A program made the translations under genes and the position numbers. From assembly GCA_964451255.1 (NCBI GenBank), contig CAYVHL010000003.1:62001-126000 (forward strand): a stretch of 64,000 bases of DNA, read 5' to 3'. Each line of letters opens with the position of its first letter. The first letter of the stretch is position 1. Source of the DNA: JAHBTB01 sp964451255. GTDB lineage: Bacteria; Armatimonadota; Fimbriimonadia; Fimbriimonadales; Fimbriimonadaceae. Under the pieces are notes generated by a model. That model searched no databases and was not told where the DNA came from. It saw nothing but the letters and a program-made list of their open reading frames with translations. Positions 1-7,977 of this stretch are shown in pieces.

Positions 1-2
1 CG

Positions 3-1541
3 CCAGTTCGCGCCGCTGGCATCGACGATTTTCCAACACCAAGCGAGGAAGTGACCTATCCTGTCGTAGGGATCATCGACTCAGGCATTGACCCGAGCGA
101 GGCTTTTCTTTTGCCGTGGGTGGTCGCCCGCGAGACTTACGTCCCCGAGGCCGAGCGCGACCATTCTCATGGCACTTTCGTTGGTGGACTGATTGCAAAC
201 GCGCGTGCTCTCAATCATGGCGACGACCGCTTTCCTAGCTGCGGGTCGAAGATTGTTGACGTCGTAGCCCTTGGCAGCGGTCCGACCTACGAACACGATC
301 TCGTGACCATCCTCGAGGAAGTGATTCCCAAGTATCCGGAAGTGAGCGCATGGAACCTCTCGCTTTCAACGAAGCAGGACATCTCCGACGACTCTTTTTC
401 GGACTTCGCCGTAAAGCTCGATTCGCTGCAGGACGAATACCAAACTTCGATTGTGCTGGCGGCTGGAAACTATGAGACGCCCCCTCTACGGACATGGAAA
501 CCACAGGACTTGGCTGGTGCTGATCGGATTTGTGTTCCGTCTGATTCCGTCCGATCGATTGTCGTGGGCTCGCGGGCACATCGAGACCATGCAAGCTCGG
601 GAGTGAGGTCAGGTGAGCCGTCACCCTTTAGCAGGCGCGGGCCAGGTCCGGTGTCGCTCATCCGACCGGAACTTGCACACTTCGGCGGTAATTGCACCCT
701 CGACGGCGACTACACGCAGATCGGTGTGCTCTCACTGAACACAAGTGGCTTTATTGCAGAGGACATCGGCACCAGCTTCGCGACACCGCTCGTCTCCACC
801 TTGACGGCCAACATCAAGGAGGGGGTCGTTGGCGGGGCATCCCACTTGCTTACGCGGGCGTTACTGATTCACTCAGCGGCCAAGGGGGAGGGACGAACAG
901 ACCCGTTCCTAATGCAGTATCAGGGATTTGGCACGCCCCCGGACCTCTCACAGATTCTTGGTTGCACCCAGCATGAGTGCACCTTGATCTTTGAAATGGA
1001 CATCGAGCCGGGCATGGCCTTTCGAAAGGCCGTTTTTCCAATCCCTCCGTGCCTTTATGTCGATGACGACACAGTCAAGGCCGACTTTCTCATGACCGTC
1101 GTTTACGAACCTGAGCTCGATGCAAGCTTCGGTTCTGAATACTGCCGAACCAACGTGGACGTCTCGCTCGGAACCGTGTCCACCTACACTGATGACAAGG
1201 GCAGGCATCGCGAGAAGAAGAAAGGGCAAGTGCCCGAGGACTTCGCATTGATCGGAACCGGCTTTGAGACGGATCAGGTGAAGCAGGGTTTCAAATGGTC
1301 TCCTGTCAAGGTCTACAGAAGAGACCGAGTACGCGGGATCACCGGTGAACTCTGGCGACTAGACCTATCTGTTCACTACAGGGCTGGGCATCAACCAGCC
1401 AAAGCGGCGAAGGCGGTGCTCGTGCTGACCATATCCGACCCAGAAAAGGCATTGCCCGTCTATGACGAAATGGTGGTTCAAATGGATCGGCTTGGTTGGG
1501 CTGCGAATGACCTCCAGGTTCAGCCTCGACTGCGGCCATAG
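3..1541 (+). CDS. Subtilisin-like serine protease, IetS-like, 5'-truncated by window edge
   Basis: This is an S8-family peptidase whose catalytic triad can be read. Counting from the GTG at 51, the Asp is residue 10 (IIDSGID), the His is residue 40 (HSHGTFVGG) and the Ser is residue 242 (GTSFATP). The reading frame stays open to the left edge, with plausible protein (ending TPSEEVTYPVVG) before that GTG, so the GTG is probably internal and the N-terminus is missing. There is no signal peptide near the visible start. The roughly 250 residues after the catalytic Ser contain no domain I recognise. The arrangement around the His resembles IetS, the protease of the two-gene Iet phage-defence system, which pairs with an AAA ATPase. 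Such an ATPase would have to lie left of the window. Its place in a mobile element fits a defence cargo, but that role is inferred. Confidence 0.8.
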   Translation, partial: PVRAAGIDDFPTPSEEVTYPVVGIIDSGIDPSEAFLLPWVVARETYVPEAERDHSHGTFVGGLIANARALNHGDDRFPSCGSKIVDVVALGSGPTYEHDLVTILEEVIPKYPEVSAWNLSLSTKQDISDDSFSDFAVKLDSLQDEYQTSIVLAAGNYETPPLRTWKPQDLAGADRICVPSDSVRSIVVGSRAHRDHASSGVRSGEPSPFSRRGPGPVSLIRPELAHFGGNCTLDGDYTQIGVLSLNTSGFIAEDIGTSFATPLVSTLTANIKEGVVGGASHLLTRALLIHSAAKGEGRTDPFLMQYQGFGTPPDLSQILGCTQHECTLIFEMDIEPGMAFRKAVFPIPPCLYVDDDTVKADFLMTVVYEPELDASFGSEYCRTNVDVSLGTVSTYTDDKGRHREKKKGQVPEDFALIGTGFETDQVKQGFKWSPVKVYRRDRVRGITGELWRLDLSVHYRAGHQPAKAAKAVLVLTISDPEKALPVYDEMVVQMDRLGWAANDLQVQPRLRP

Positions 1542-1592
1542 GCAAACACGATGTTCCTGGCAAAGAAGCCGGGGCAAACAAGCGAGACGAAG

Positions 1593-1781
1593 ATGAAGAA
1601 AGAAAGCAATCTGCGACCGGGGCAGCCAGCCCCAGCTTCAGGCCAATACCAAGTGATCGGCCCACGGGGAGGAAAGGGCCCCGAGGTCACGTCGGAGAAG
1701 GGCAATCCTCTGCCTCCGACGCAAAAGCCGGGTTCGACCTACAATCTCGTGGATCGGACAAAGAACAAGTCTGGCGGCTAG
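1593..1781 (+). CDS. YjzC-like small protein
   Basis: This is a 62-residue hydrophilic protein. It contains RPGQPAPASGQYQVIGPRGG followed by EVTSEKG, PLPPT and LVDRTKN. That is the pattern of the YjzC-like family of small proteins of unknown function (a PG-x-x-AP-x-SG-x-Y core). I chose the ATG at 1593 because family members begin just before the RPGQ motif; an in-frame ATG at 1551 would add 14 residues that do not look conserved. No strong ribosome binding site precedes either start. It follows the protease gene on the same strand within 52 bp and may be co-transcribed. No function can be assigned. Confidence 0.7.
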   Translation: MKKESNLRPGQPAPASGQYQVIGPRGGKGPEVTSEKGNPLPPTQKPGSTYNLVDRTKNKSGG

Positions 1782-1812
1782 CATTGGCGGGGAGGGGTGG
1801 CACCCTCCTCAT

Positions 1813-2244
1813 CTACTTCTTTTCGATATACCGAAGCGGTTCGTTCGACATTGACGCGGCAGCGTTGTCGGCGTTGACTGCGTTATCGAGAAACTTGCCG
1901 AACCTGAAGAACTGGTTGAACCGACCGTCCTGTTCGATCTTGGCCCGCATGTCGATGGCCTTCTTGACCTCTGCCCGGAGCGAGTCTGCTGATGCCTGCC
2001 AGGCTTTGGTCAAAGACCCGTGGTCGGGATCGAGTACAGACGGATCGTCCACGTGACGCGCCATGTTGACCATCCCATCAAAGTCGTCGCTCTTGCGCTT
2101 GACGACCTCCAACTGAGCGTTGTAGTCCCCGACTTGGACATCAAGGCCACCAGGCCCGCACGCAACGCACGAGACGGCCACCAACGCAAGCCAGGTGCTG
2201 TTTCGGTGCCACGCGGGTCGCTGCCAACGGTGATCACGGGTCAT
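1813..2244 (-). CDS. Putative lipoprotein of unknown function
   Basis: A 143-residue protein. Its N-terminus is a basic stretch followed by a hydrophobic segment (STWLALVAVSCVACG) with two cysteines that could serve as a lipobox; neither matches the consensus perfectly. The mature part is charged and probably helical. I prefer the ATG at 2244 because the upstream in-frame GTG at 2271 falls inside a perfect palindrome (2264-2284) that looks like an operator. The gene is divergent from the XRE regulator across that palindrome, so the regulator may control it. I recognise no family. Confidence 0.55.
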   Translation of the reverse strand: MTRDHRWQRPAWHRNSTWLALVAVSCVACGPGGLDVQVGDYNAQLEVVKRKSDDFDGMVNMARHVDDPSVLDPDHGSLTKAWQASADSLRAEVKKAIDMRAKIEQDGRFNQFFRFGKFLDNAVNADNAAASMSNEPLRYIEKK

Positions 2245-2263
2245 GCTCAGAGCATAACCCAAT

Positions 2264-2284
2264 TTGATCACTACATGTGATCAA
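2264..2284. promoter_or_regulatory. Perfect palindromic operator
   Basis: Two 8-base arms, TTGATCAC and GTGATCAA, are exact inverted repeats separated by TACAT. The site lies between the divergent lipoprotein and XRE-regulator genes, 21 bases ahead of the regulator start. A dyad of this size fits a dimeric HTH repressor. I infer that it is the binding site of the adjacent XRE protein. Confidence 0.6.
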
Positions 2285-2305
2285 TCGCTGTCCCAGCGTT
2301 GAGAG

Positions 2306-2551
2306 GTGCCCGGACAACACAGACGCCAACCCCTACGCCCTGAAGAGGATCGACTGCGAGCAGCGATTGGCTCAGCGCGAGAGAAGTCGGGCATGTCTCA
2401 ACGGCAACTATCCCAGGCCCTCGGCTGGCACCCGATGACCATTGGCAAGATTGAGAGAGGGGAGAGGAGCGTCAGCGTCATCGAACTGATCGACATCGCA
2501 ACCGCACTTAGGGTCATCCCGAGGGACTTGCTCAAGGCTTGTTTGGACTAG
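2306..2551 (+). CDS. XRE-family transcriptional regulator
   Basis: An 81-residue protein consisting almost entirely of one Cro/C1-type helix-turn-helix. The recognition region reads SQRQLSQALGWHPMTIGKIERGER, and a conserved ELIDIATAL helix follows. It starts at a GTG close behind a purine-rich GAGAG. A single-domain repressor this size normally dimerises and binds short palindromes, and one lies directly upstream. Its last 20 bases overlap the convergent zinc-finger gene. It probably acts as the element's repressor or as the regulator of the divergent lipoprotein. Confidence 0.85.
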   Translation: MPGQHRRQPLRPEEDRLRAAIGSAREKSGMSQRQLSQALGWHPMTIGKIERGERSVSVIELIDIATALRVIPRDLLKACLD

Positions 2552-3410
2552 CTGGCTTCTCGTTCTTTCGCTTACGCTGAGCTTTCTTTCGACAAGCGTC
2601 TCGCCTATGCGGACAGTAGATCATATTGGGTCTCGTAGGCCTAAAAAGGACTCCGCAACCCCGGCATTTGCGAAGGTTGATGTCACGGGCTGAGAGGTCA
2701 TCCGCAAGTTGCATCCACATCACACCAGCCAGACATTTGGGGACAGCCCAAAATGCCCCAGTTTCGAAGTCAAACGCCGTAGTAACTGTGAATGAGATCC
2801 ACTCATTGATGAGGACTTGAGGCAAAACGTTGCACCACGTTTCTCGGCTTCCGACGCTGGCGTTCCTCATCGCTGCCGCATCGATCAGTCGTTGCCCCAA
2901 GTCAAATCTGTGATCCGACATCGGCAACGGGGGTCTTCCGGCGACCAGAACTTCCCGATCCTGCGGGCGCACAACAACCCCTTGCGCCACGGAATGGACG
3001 AGCACACTGACGGCTCGTACTGTATCCACCAGCCAGAGCCATTGGTCAATGAACTCAGCCAACCTGTCCTCGTATGGAAACGTGCCGATTCCAAGAAACC
3101 CATACTCTGAGGCAAAGCGGACGATGTCGGCTACTCCGCCAATGTCCATGAACTTCCCTAGCAAAGTCTTGTTGTCGATAGGTGACACCTGGCGAAAAGT
3201 TGCGGGTGTTGGGACGACAAGGACTCCGTTCTTGACAGCCACGCATCGCGTAACAAGAAGTAGCTCGCCAGACTCGCCTCGTTCGTCGTGCCTCTTAATC
3301 GCTTCATATCCCTGTCGGCAGACGGAGAGACTGGGCCAAGTCAATGCGACGAAATCTGATCCATGTCCGGGTTGTCCCACTTTTGTCCGCCTTTCTTGCG
3401 CCGTGGACAT
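2532..3410 (-). CDS. Unknown protein with C-terminal CGNR-like zinc finger
   Basis: A roughly 292-residue protein. The C-terminal part reads LRKCRGCGVLFRPTRPNMIY, then a CPHRRDACRKKA stretch. The C-x2-C and C-(x)-C pattern followed by a basic tail resembles the zinc-binding end of CGNR-type proteins, which bind nucleic acid. The N-terminal 230 residues match nothing I know. I chose the ATG at 3410; an upstream ATG at 3431 would overlap the divergent excisionase start. Only ten bases separate it from that gene, so the two promoters must lie inside each other's coding sequence or the starts are slightly off. Its position between the regulator and excisionase suggests an element-specific regulatory or accessory protein. 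Confidence 0.6.
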   Translation of the reverse strand: MSTAQERRTKVGQPGHGSDFVALTWPSLSVCRQGYEAIKRHDERGESGELLLVTRCVAVKNGVLVVPTPATFRQVSPIDNKTLLGKFMDIGGVADIVRFASEYGFLGIGTFPYEDRLAEFIDQWLWLVDTVRAVSVLVHSVAQGVVVRPQDREVLVAGRPPLPMSDHRFDLGQRLIDAAAMRNASVGSRETWCNVLPQVLINEWISFTVTTAFDFETGAFWAVPKCLAGVMWMQLADDLSARDINLRKCRGCGVLFRPTRPNMIYCPHRRDACRKKAQRKRKNEKPASPNKP

Positions 3411-3420
3411 AGAAACAATT

Positions 3421-3627
3421 ATGGGCGTCATGAACGACACCCATGGAAACCCAACCGCCCTCACGCTCCGCGTGGCCGAAGTCGCTGCAGAGCTCCAGAT
3501 AAGTACGTCGCAGGTCTATGCCCTCATTCAGTCGGGGCGACTCCGGCCCGTTAGGATCGGTAAGAGGGGCACACGCGTAGCCCGCTCCGAACTGGATCGA
3601 TTCATCCGGGAGGGTGGCGATGCCTGA
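3421..3627 (+). CDS. Excisionase-type helix-turn-helix protein
   Basis: A 68-residue protein with a MerR-like winged HTH of the excisionase/AlpA kind: LTLRVAEVAAELQISTSQVY, then ALIQSGRLRPVRIGKRGTRV and a closing ELDRFIREG helix. Such proteins bend DNA at attachment sites to direct excision, or act as activators. A second in-frame ATG at 3430 could also be the start. It sits directly before the replication gene and 1.5 kb from the integrase, as in phage satellites. The family assignment is firm; the role in excision is inferred from context. Confidence 0.8.
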   Translation: MGVMNDTHGNPTALTLRVAEVAAELQISTSQVYALIQSGRLRPVRIGKRGTRVARSELDRFIREGGDA

Positions 3628-3683
3628 CCACATGACACGGCAATCGAACCGGGTTCGAGGCGATCCGAATGTTCGGATTCGGT

Positions 3684-4640
3684 ATGGATACGCTGCGCTT
3701 GGTAACCGTTCTGCAGTGGCTCCCATCGGAGGTGCAGAGGGGGCTGGCCTGGGGAGGTCGCAGGAGCTTCAACTTGCCAGACGGGCTCTGGATTTCGTTC
3801 CATTATCACTATGGCCAGTGGTATTGCACGGTGCGGTTCACGGGGGCTCGCCTGCTTCGCGGCCACAACGCGACTCCCCTCCGGATATCAGAACTCGGGG
3901 AGGCGTGCGACAAGGCCCGGTCTCGAATCGAGGACAGGTTCGGCACCGCGCATTGGCTTCCCCCGTTCGAGGAGTGGATCGTCTCGATGCTTGACCTTGT
4001 GCTCGACATTGAGATCGCCGATAGGCGAGAGGTTCTTGACAGCATCTGGATGGCAGCGTGGCCCGGTAAGCGGAGATGCAGGCAGTTCGGCACTTCCGTC
4101 TTTCTCCTCTGCGAAAGCTCGGTCATTGCTGTGTACGACAAGGAGGAACAGGTTAGAGCCCGGCCTTACGAGTCCATCCAGGATCAGCTTCGTGCCAGGC
4201 GGCATGCCAGGTCTCGACTGAGGGTCGAGTTTCGACTTCGTCGTGCAGCCCTTCGAAACTGCCAACCCAGGGTTACCCTCTTGGGTGATTTGCCCTCCGA
4301 AGAAGTCCTGGCTGAACTCTTCCTCGGGCGAGTACCGGTGCCGTTTCGATTTCACCGCCCGGTTTGCTGTGGCATCGCGTCCATGAGGCTGAAGGAGCAA
4401 TACCGATCCGACCGGGTGCGCCGATTGTTGGAACTCTGGAACGGGCTCATCGATGGCCCTCTCTCGCGGCAGCCGGGTGCTAAGGCGCTCGTTGAAAAGC
4501 TCCGGCTCCTCCTGAACGCCGGAGTGGGCTTTGGGTCGCCCACTCCGTCCACTGACGACCAGGCTTTTCCGGAGCTAATAAGGGGTCAGATGTGCCGTCA
4601 TTTTGATCAGGAGCCGCATGAGCGCACAGAAGGTCATTGA
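3684..4640 (+). CDS. Rolling-circle replication initiator, filamentous-phage gpII-like
   Basis: A roughly 318-residue protein that fits the gene II/X initiators of filamentous phages. It begins MDTLRLVTVL, as gpII proteins do. It then has CTVRFTGARLLRGHN, which parallels the conserved block in which M13 gpII reads LQGHN. An acidic LDIEIA segment follows, then VYDKEEQV and LRVEFRLRR, which match the catalytic-region order (Tyr-x-x-x-Glu, then R-x-E-x-R). These proteins nick one strand at the origin to start rolling-circle replication. The ATG at 3684 suits the family start better than the in-frame ATG at 3669. The 3' end overlaps the next gene by 23 bases, suggesting translational coupling. 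Confidence 0.72.
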   Translation: MDTLRLVTVLQWLPSEVQRGLAWGGRRSFNLPDGLWISFHYHYGQWYCTVRFTGARLLRGHNATPLRISELGEACDKARSRIEDRFGTAHWLPPFEEWIVSMLDLVLDIEIADRREVLDSIWMAAWPGKRRCRQFGTSVFLLCESSVIAVYDKEEQVRARPYESIQDQLRARRHARSRLRVEFRLRRAALRNCQPRVTLLGDLPSEEVLAELFLGRVPVPFRFHRPVCCGIASMRLKEQYRSDRVRRLLELWNGLIDGPLSRQPGAKALVEKLRLLLNAGVGFGSPTPSTDDQAFPELIRGQMCRHFDQEPHERTEGH

Positions 4641-5190
4641 AGTTGCTGGTCGGGCGCAGCCCAAGAGAAAGGGTCGGCCACCTGGTAGCCACAAATGCAC
4701 GAAGGAGCTAACAGATCGGATTTGTCACTTCGTTCGCGTAGGCTCGTTCTTTGGCCCAGCTTGCGTCGCCGCAGGCATTTCGGAGCGAACCGGACACGCT
4801 TGGTTGAGTCGCGGCAGAAGGGATGAGCAAATGCTCGAGTCGTCATCAAAGGCGGTCCTGTTGGACGAGAGTTTTCTGCATTTTCTGCAGTCGATTCGAA
4901 CGGCTGAGGCGACATTGGAGATCGAGATTCTGGCCATGTGGCGGAAGCACTGCGAGAAGAGCGCATGGGCGTGCATGAAGTTCTTGGAGCGAAGATTTCC
5001 GCAACGATGGGGCAAGCACACGACGGCTCCGTACCGCGAGCAAAGAGCGATGGAAGCCTGCACGGGCAAGTCGCTCCACACCGTCCTCGTGGAAGTCGCA
5101 GAGGAGATCAGGGAACGGGACCGTCGCCGATACGACCGTTGCGGAGAACACTGTCCAATGTTTCAGCAGCACGACGCTGAGCCTCTGTGA
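4618..5190 (+). CDS. Terminase-small-subunit-like HTH protein
   Basis: A 190-residue protein. It has an N-terminal basic stretch and a homeodomain-like HTH (KELTDRICHFVRVG, then ACVAAGISERTGHAWLSRG), a helical middle, and the signature FLERRFPQRWGK. This combination is typical of phage small terminase proteins of the phBC6A51 kind, which recognise DNA for packaging. The start is well supported: AGGAG lies five bases before the ATG. It overlaps the replication gene upstream, and its last 83 bases overlap the 3' end of the integrase on the other strand. A small terminase without a large one suggests packaging by a helper phage, but a plain DNA-binding role is possible. Confidence 0.65.
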   Translation: MSAQKVIEVAGRAQPKRKGRPPGSHKCTKELTDRICHFVRVGSFFGPACVAAGISERTGHAWLSRGRRDEQMLESSSKAVLLDESFLHFLQSIRTAEATLEIEILAMWRKHCEKSAWACMKFLERRFPQRWGKHTTAPYREQRAMEACTGKSLHTVLVEVAEEIRERDRRRYDRCGEHCPMFQQHDAEPL

Positions 5191-6289
5191 CGCCATGCGC
5201 ATAGAGGTTCGCCGTCAAAGCAATCTGGCTATGGCCGAGGTGTTGCTTGACCTGGTGGAGGTCAACCCCCGATGCCACCATCAAGGTCGCCGCGGTGTGC
5301 CGAAGCTTGTGGTAGCTCATAACCCTGACCCCAGCCTTGCGCATCACCGACTTGAGATGGTTGTGGACGACCTTTTGGTCAAGCGGTCTGTCCTCCGAGT
5401 TCAAAAAGACCAGCCCCATAGGGTTCTCAGTCGATTCCAGCAAGTGCATGCTCCGTTGCTGCTGGAGGGCGTCCAGCGCGATCCCGACAAGAGGAAGCGT
5501 GCGGCGGCTGGATTTGCTCTTCAAGTCTTTGAGGGCCAGTTTGCCGTCGTTGCGCTGAAGCTGCTTCGCCACGGTGAAGGTAAGTCGGTCGAAGTCGACG
5601 TCGATCCACCGCAGTCCAGTGACCTCTCCCACCCGGAGCCCCGTGGCCAGCCCAAACCTAAACAGCTGCTCAAGAGGGTTGCCCTGCAACGCCGCAAGGA
5701 ACGCCTGTGCTTCCTCGGGAGTCAGGTGCTCAGGGTCGGCATGCTCCATCTTTGGTGGATTGACCCTTGCCGCCACATTCTGTTCGACAAGGCCCTCTTT
5801 CCATGCTTGGCTCAGGGCAGACCGCAGAGTCGCTCTCAGGCCACGAACCGAGCTTGCCGAGAGGCCGCTCTCGGACTTCTTGTTCATGAGCCGCTGCACT
5901 TCGATGGCCGTCAACTTTCGCAGTGGCACCTTCCCGAGCGCGGGTTTGATATGGAGCCGGATGAAGTCGTTGTAGTACTTGATCGTGCGCGGCTCTCGCC
6001 GGGGCCGAATGTAGACTTCGAGCCATTGGTCGAGCCACTGCCCAAGGGACGTGTCCCGTGTTATGGGCGCGATGCCTCCTCCGTCGAGCTTTGCCTTAAA
6101 CTTCTTAGCTTCCTCAAGAGCCTCGGTTCGGGTACGAGCATAGAAGCTCTTCCGCTTGGCGTTGCCATTCGCGTTGTAGCCGACCGTGACCCTGGCTTCC
6201 CAAAGCCCGTCCTTCCTTTGCCACACGCTGTAGCCGTCGTTCCGCCGTGTCCTTCGCTTGCCTTCCATTTCGTCCATTCTTGGGTTCAA
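5108..6289 (-). CDS. int: Tyrosine recombinase (phage-type integrase)
   Basis: A full-length 393-residue integrase with three parts. Residues 15-60 form an arm-binding domain of the AP2-like type (YSVWQRKDGLWEARV). Residues 78-165 form the SAM-like core-binding domain. The catalytic domain has Arg219 (GLRVGEV), a Lys near 257, His327 and Arg330 (HKLRHTAA), His353 (LGHSQ) and nucleophile Tyr363 (NLYAHG). All catalytic residues are present, so it should be active. It catalyses integration and excision at the tRNA-Asn site 140 bases upstream of its start. ATG codons at residues 5 and 8 are alternative starts. Its 3' end overlaps the small-terminase gene convergently. Confidence 0.95.
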   Translation of the reverse strand: MNPRMDEMEGKRRTRRNDGYSVWQRKDGLWEARVTVGYNANGNAKRKSFYARTRTEALEEAKKFKAKLDGGGIAPITRDTSLGQWLDQWLEVYIRPRREPRTIKYYNDFIRLHIKPALGKVPLRKLTAIEVQRLMNKKSESGLSASSVRGLRATLRSALSQAWKEGLVEQNVAARVNPPKMEHADPEHLTPEEAQAFLAALQGNPLEQLFRFGLATGLRVGEVTGLRWIDVDFDRLTFTVAKQLQRNDGKLALKDLKSKSSRRTLPLVGIALDALQQQRSMHLLESTENPMGLVFLNSEDRPLDQKVVHNHLKSVMRKAGVRVMSYHKLRHTAATLMVASGVDLHQVKQHLGHSQIALTANLYAHGVTEAQRRAAETLDSVLRNGRIGDGPVP

Positions 6290-6429
6290 AACCAGCCCGT
6301 TTCACTACGGCAATCTCTACGGCAGAGACTTCCTGTGCCGGGCGGTTTTGTGGTCGTCCATGGAGAACTCTACCCCAACTTTGAACTTGGACGACGCCCA
6401 ACGACGTCGGCCTTTGACTATCCCTACAA

Positions 6430-6474
6430 CTGTTAATCAGCGGGTCGTAGGTTCGAGTCCTACTGCGGCAGCCA
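6430..6474 (+). other. Attachment site: displaced 3' half of tRNA-Asn(GTT)
   Basis: The segment reads as anticodon loop CTGTTAA (anticodon GTT), the 3' anticodon strand, variable loop, a T-arm GTAGG/TTCGAGT/CCTAC, the 3' acceptor strand TGCGGCA, discriminator G and an encoded CCA. The bases in front do not pair with the anticodon or acceptor strands, so the 5' half is absent. This is the expected remnant of tyrosine-recombinase insertion with crossover in the anticodon loop. Confidence 0.85.
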
Positions 6475-6648
6475 CGATTTAGGTTCAAATTGGCCCACCT
6501 TAACCCCGTGGAGCCCCACGATTTGCCCTTGTACGGTTGACAGTACGGTCATCAACTCCTCAGTCCTGCGGTCAATCAACCCATTGACCGCCCAGAGCAA
6601 TTGGTCGGCACCAATGGCTCGCGCCGCCAGGTCCCTTCCTGGCAGAAT

Positions 6649-7977
6649 ATGGCAGTGGCGATCAAGGCGCAAGAGAGAGACGGATGGGCCGTCAGCAGTC
6701 CGCTCCACAACAAGCTCGGAGCCGAAGATCGTCCTGTCCACGCCTGGTACCGCTTTGTCCTCAGTTTTCCGCCCCATCTGGTGCGTGAGTACCTTCACAC
6801 TTTTGGTGTTGCGGATGACGAATCCGTACTTGACCCGTTCTGCGGGACGGGCACGACATTGGTCGAGGCGAAAAAGCACGGGATTGCTAGCCACGGGATC
6901 GAGGCGAACCCTTTGGCGGCCCTGGCCTCCAGAGTCAAAACGGACTGGCGGCCCGAGCCACAGGCACTCTTGCAGGCCGCCGACGCCATCGCGGAGTTGG
7001 CGAGAAAGTCCCTTTGGGCTGACGGGCTTGAAGCCCCTCCACTGCGGATCAAGGAGCAGCCAACACTTTACGGCCTGCTCGATCTCAATGCCGAACAGCA
7101 CAAACTCATTCTCTCAAATTCGATAAGCCCTCGGCCCCTGCATCGTAGCCTACTACTCCAGTCGCTGATTGAAGCCACCGATCTTTCAATGCGCGACCAT
7201 CTCCGACTTGCTTTGGCATGGACGCTGGTCAGTTCAGCTGGCAACGTTCGCTTTGGGCCCGAAGTAGGAATCACTCCCCCCAAGTTTGATGTCGACGTAG
7301 TCGGCGATTGGCTGGCCCAGGTTCATCGCATGAGCGCCGACCTGGCCCGGCTCAGTGACTTTGTGGATTGCCCCGCATCCGTGCATCTTGCAGACGCGCG
7401 CGCCGTCCCAGCGTCCATTCCCGATCAGTCCATCGACTGCGTTTTTACGTCACCCCCCTATCCGAACGAAAAAGACTACACGCGCACGACAAGGCTCGAA
7501 AGCGTCGTGCTCGGATTGGTCAAGACTAAAGCTGACTTGCGTCAACTCAAGCAAGGGCTAGTTCGCTCGAACACCAGGAACGTTTACGTGAGCGACGACG
7601 ACCACCTCCACGTGGAAGACGTTCCCGAGATCCAGAGGCTTGCCGAGCAGATCGAAGCCCGCCGAGAGGAGATGGGCAAAACTAGCGGATTTGAAAGGCT
7701 CTACCACCGCGTTACCAAGCTCTATTTCGGAGGTATGGCCAAGCACTTCCAGGAGCTTCGCCGTGTGCTCAAGCCGGGTGCCATGCTTGGATATGTCGTC
7801 GGAGACCAAGCGTCGTACCTGCGGGTCATGATCCGGACAGGTCAGTTACTTGGCCAAATCGCGGAGCGCGAGGGCTACGAGGTCGTCCGAATCGACCTGT
7901 TCAGAACAAGGTACGCAACAGCGACCAGAGAGCAATTGAGGGAGGAGGTCGTCGTCCTCAGGTGGCCGGGTGCCTGA
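6649..7977 (+). CDS. Type II DNA methyltransferase (probably N4-cytosine)
   Basis: A SAM-dependent DNA amino-methyltransferase. Motif I, DPFCGTGTTLVEA, lies near residue 62, and catalytic motif IV, TSPPYPNEKDYT, near residue 268. The roughly 200-residue stretch between them would hold target recognition, giving alpha-class order (I, TRD, IV). SPPY rather than DPPY in motif IV favours N4-methylcytosine. The start is uncertain: ATG 6649 is given, but an in-frame TTG at 6601 extends it by 16 residues. It overlaps the next gene by eight bases, so methylase and nuclease are co-transcribed, methylase first. It lies just outside the tRNA-Asn fragment, so it may belong to a second, older insertion at the same site. 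Confidence 0.85.
   Translation: MAVAIKAQERDGWAVSSPLHNKLGAEDRPVHAWYRFVLSFPPHLVREYLHTFGVADDESVLDPFCGTGTTLVEAKKHGIASHGIEANPLAALASRVKTDWRPEPQALLQAADAIAELARKSLWADGLEAPPLRIKEQPTLYGLLDLNAEQHKLILSNSISPRPLHRSLLLQSLIEATDLSMRDHLRLALAWTLVSSAGNVRFGPEVGITPPKFDVDVVGDWLAQVHRMSADLARLSDFVDCPASVHLADARAVPASIPDQSIDCVFTSPPYPNEKDYTRTTRLESVVLGLVKTKADLRQLKQGLVRSNTRNVYVSDDDHLHVEDVPEIQRLAEQIEARREEMGKTSGFERLYHRVTKLYFGGMAKHFQELRRVLKPGAMLGYVVGDQASYLRVMIRTGQLLGQIAEREGYEVVRIDLFRTRYATATREQLREEVVVLRWPGA

Larger units (their letters stand above)
1..6474. mobile_element. Integrated element in tRNA-Asn (left end outside window)
   Basis: The right boundary is a 3' half of tRNA-Asn ending in CCA, with no 5' half in front of it. 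A tyrosine integrase gene lies just inside that boundary and is transcribed away from it. Further in are a terminase-small-subunit-like gene, a gpII-like replication initiator, an excisionase-like HTH and an XRE regulator: the layout of a phage satellite or integrative replicon. When an element enters the 3' end of a plus-strand tRNA gene, the intact tRNA is rebuilt on the left and the displaced 3' half is left on the right. The intact tRNA-Asn should therefore lie left of position 1, and everything from the edge to the fragment should be element DNA, including the protease. By eye the segment is less GC-rich than the core genes. The left limit is unknown. Confidence 0.72.

Noticed and set aside
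5195..6436. A 413-codon frame opposite the integrase
   Set aside because: It is the antisense shadow of a gene with all catalytic residues; the translation matches no family.
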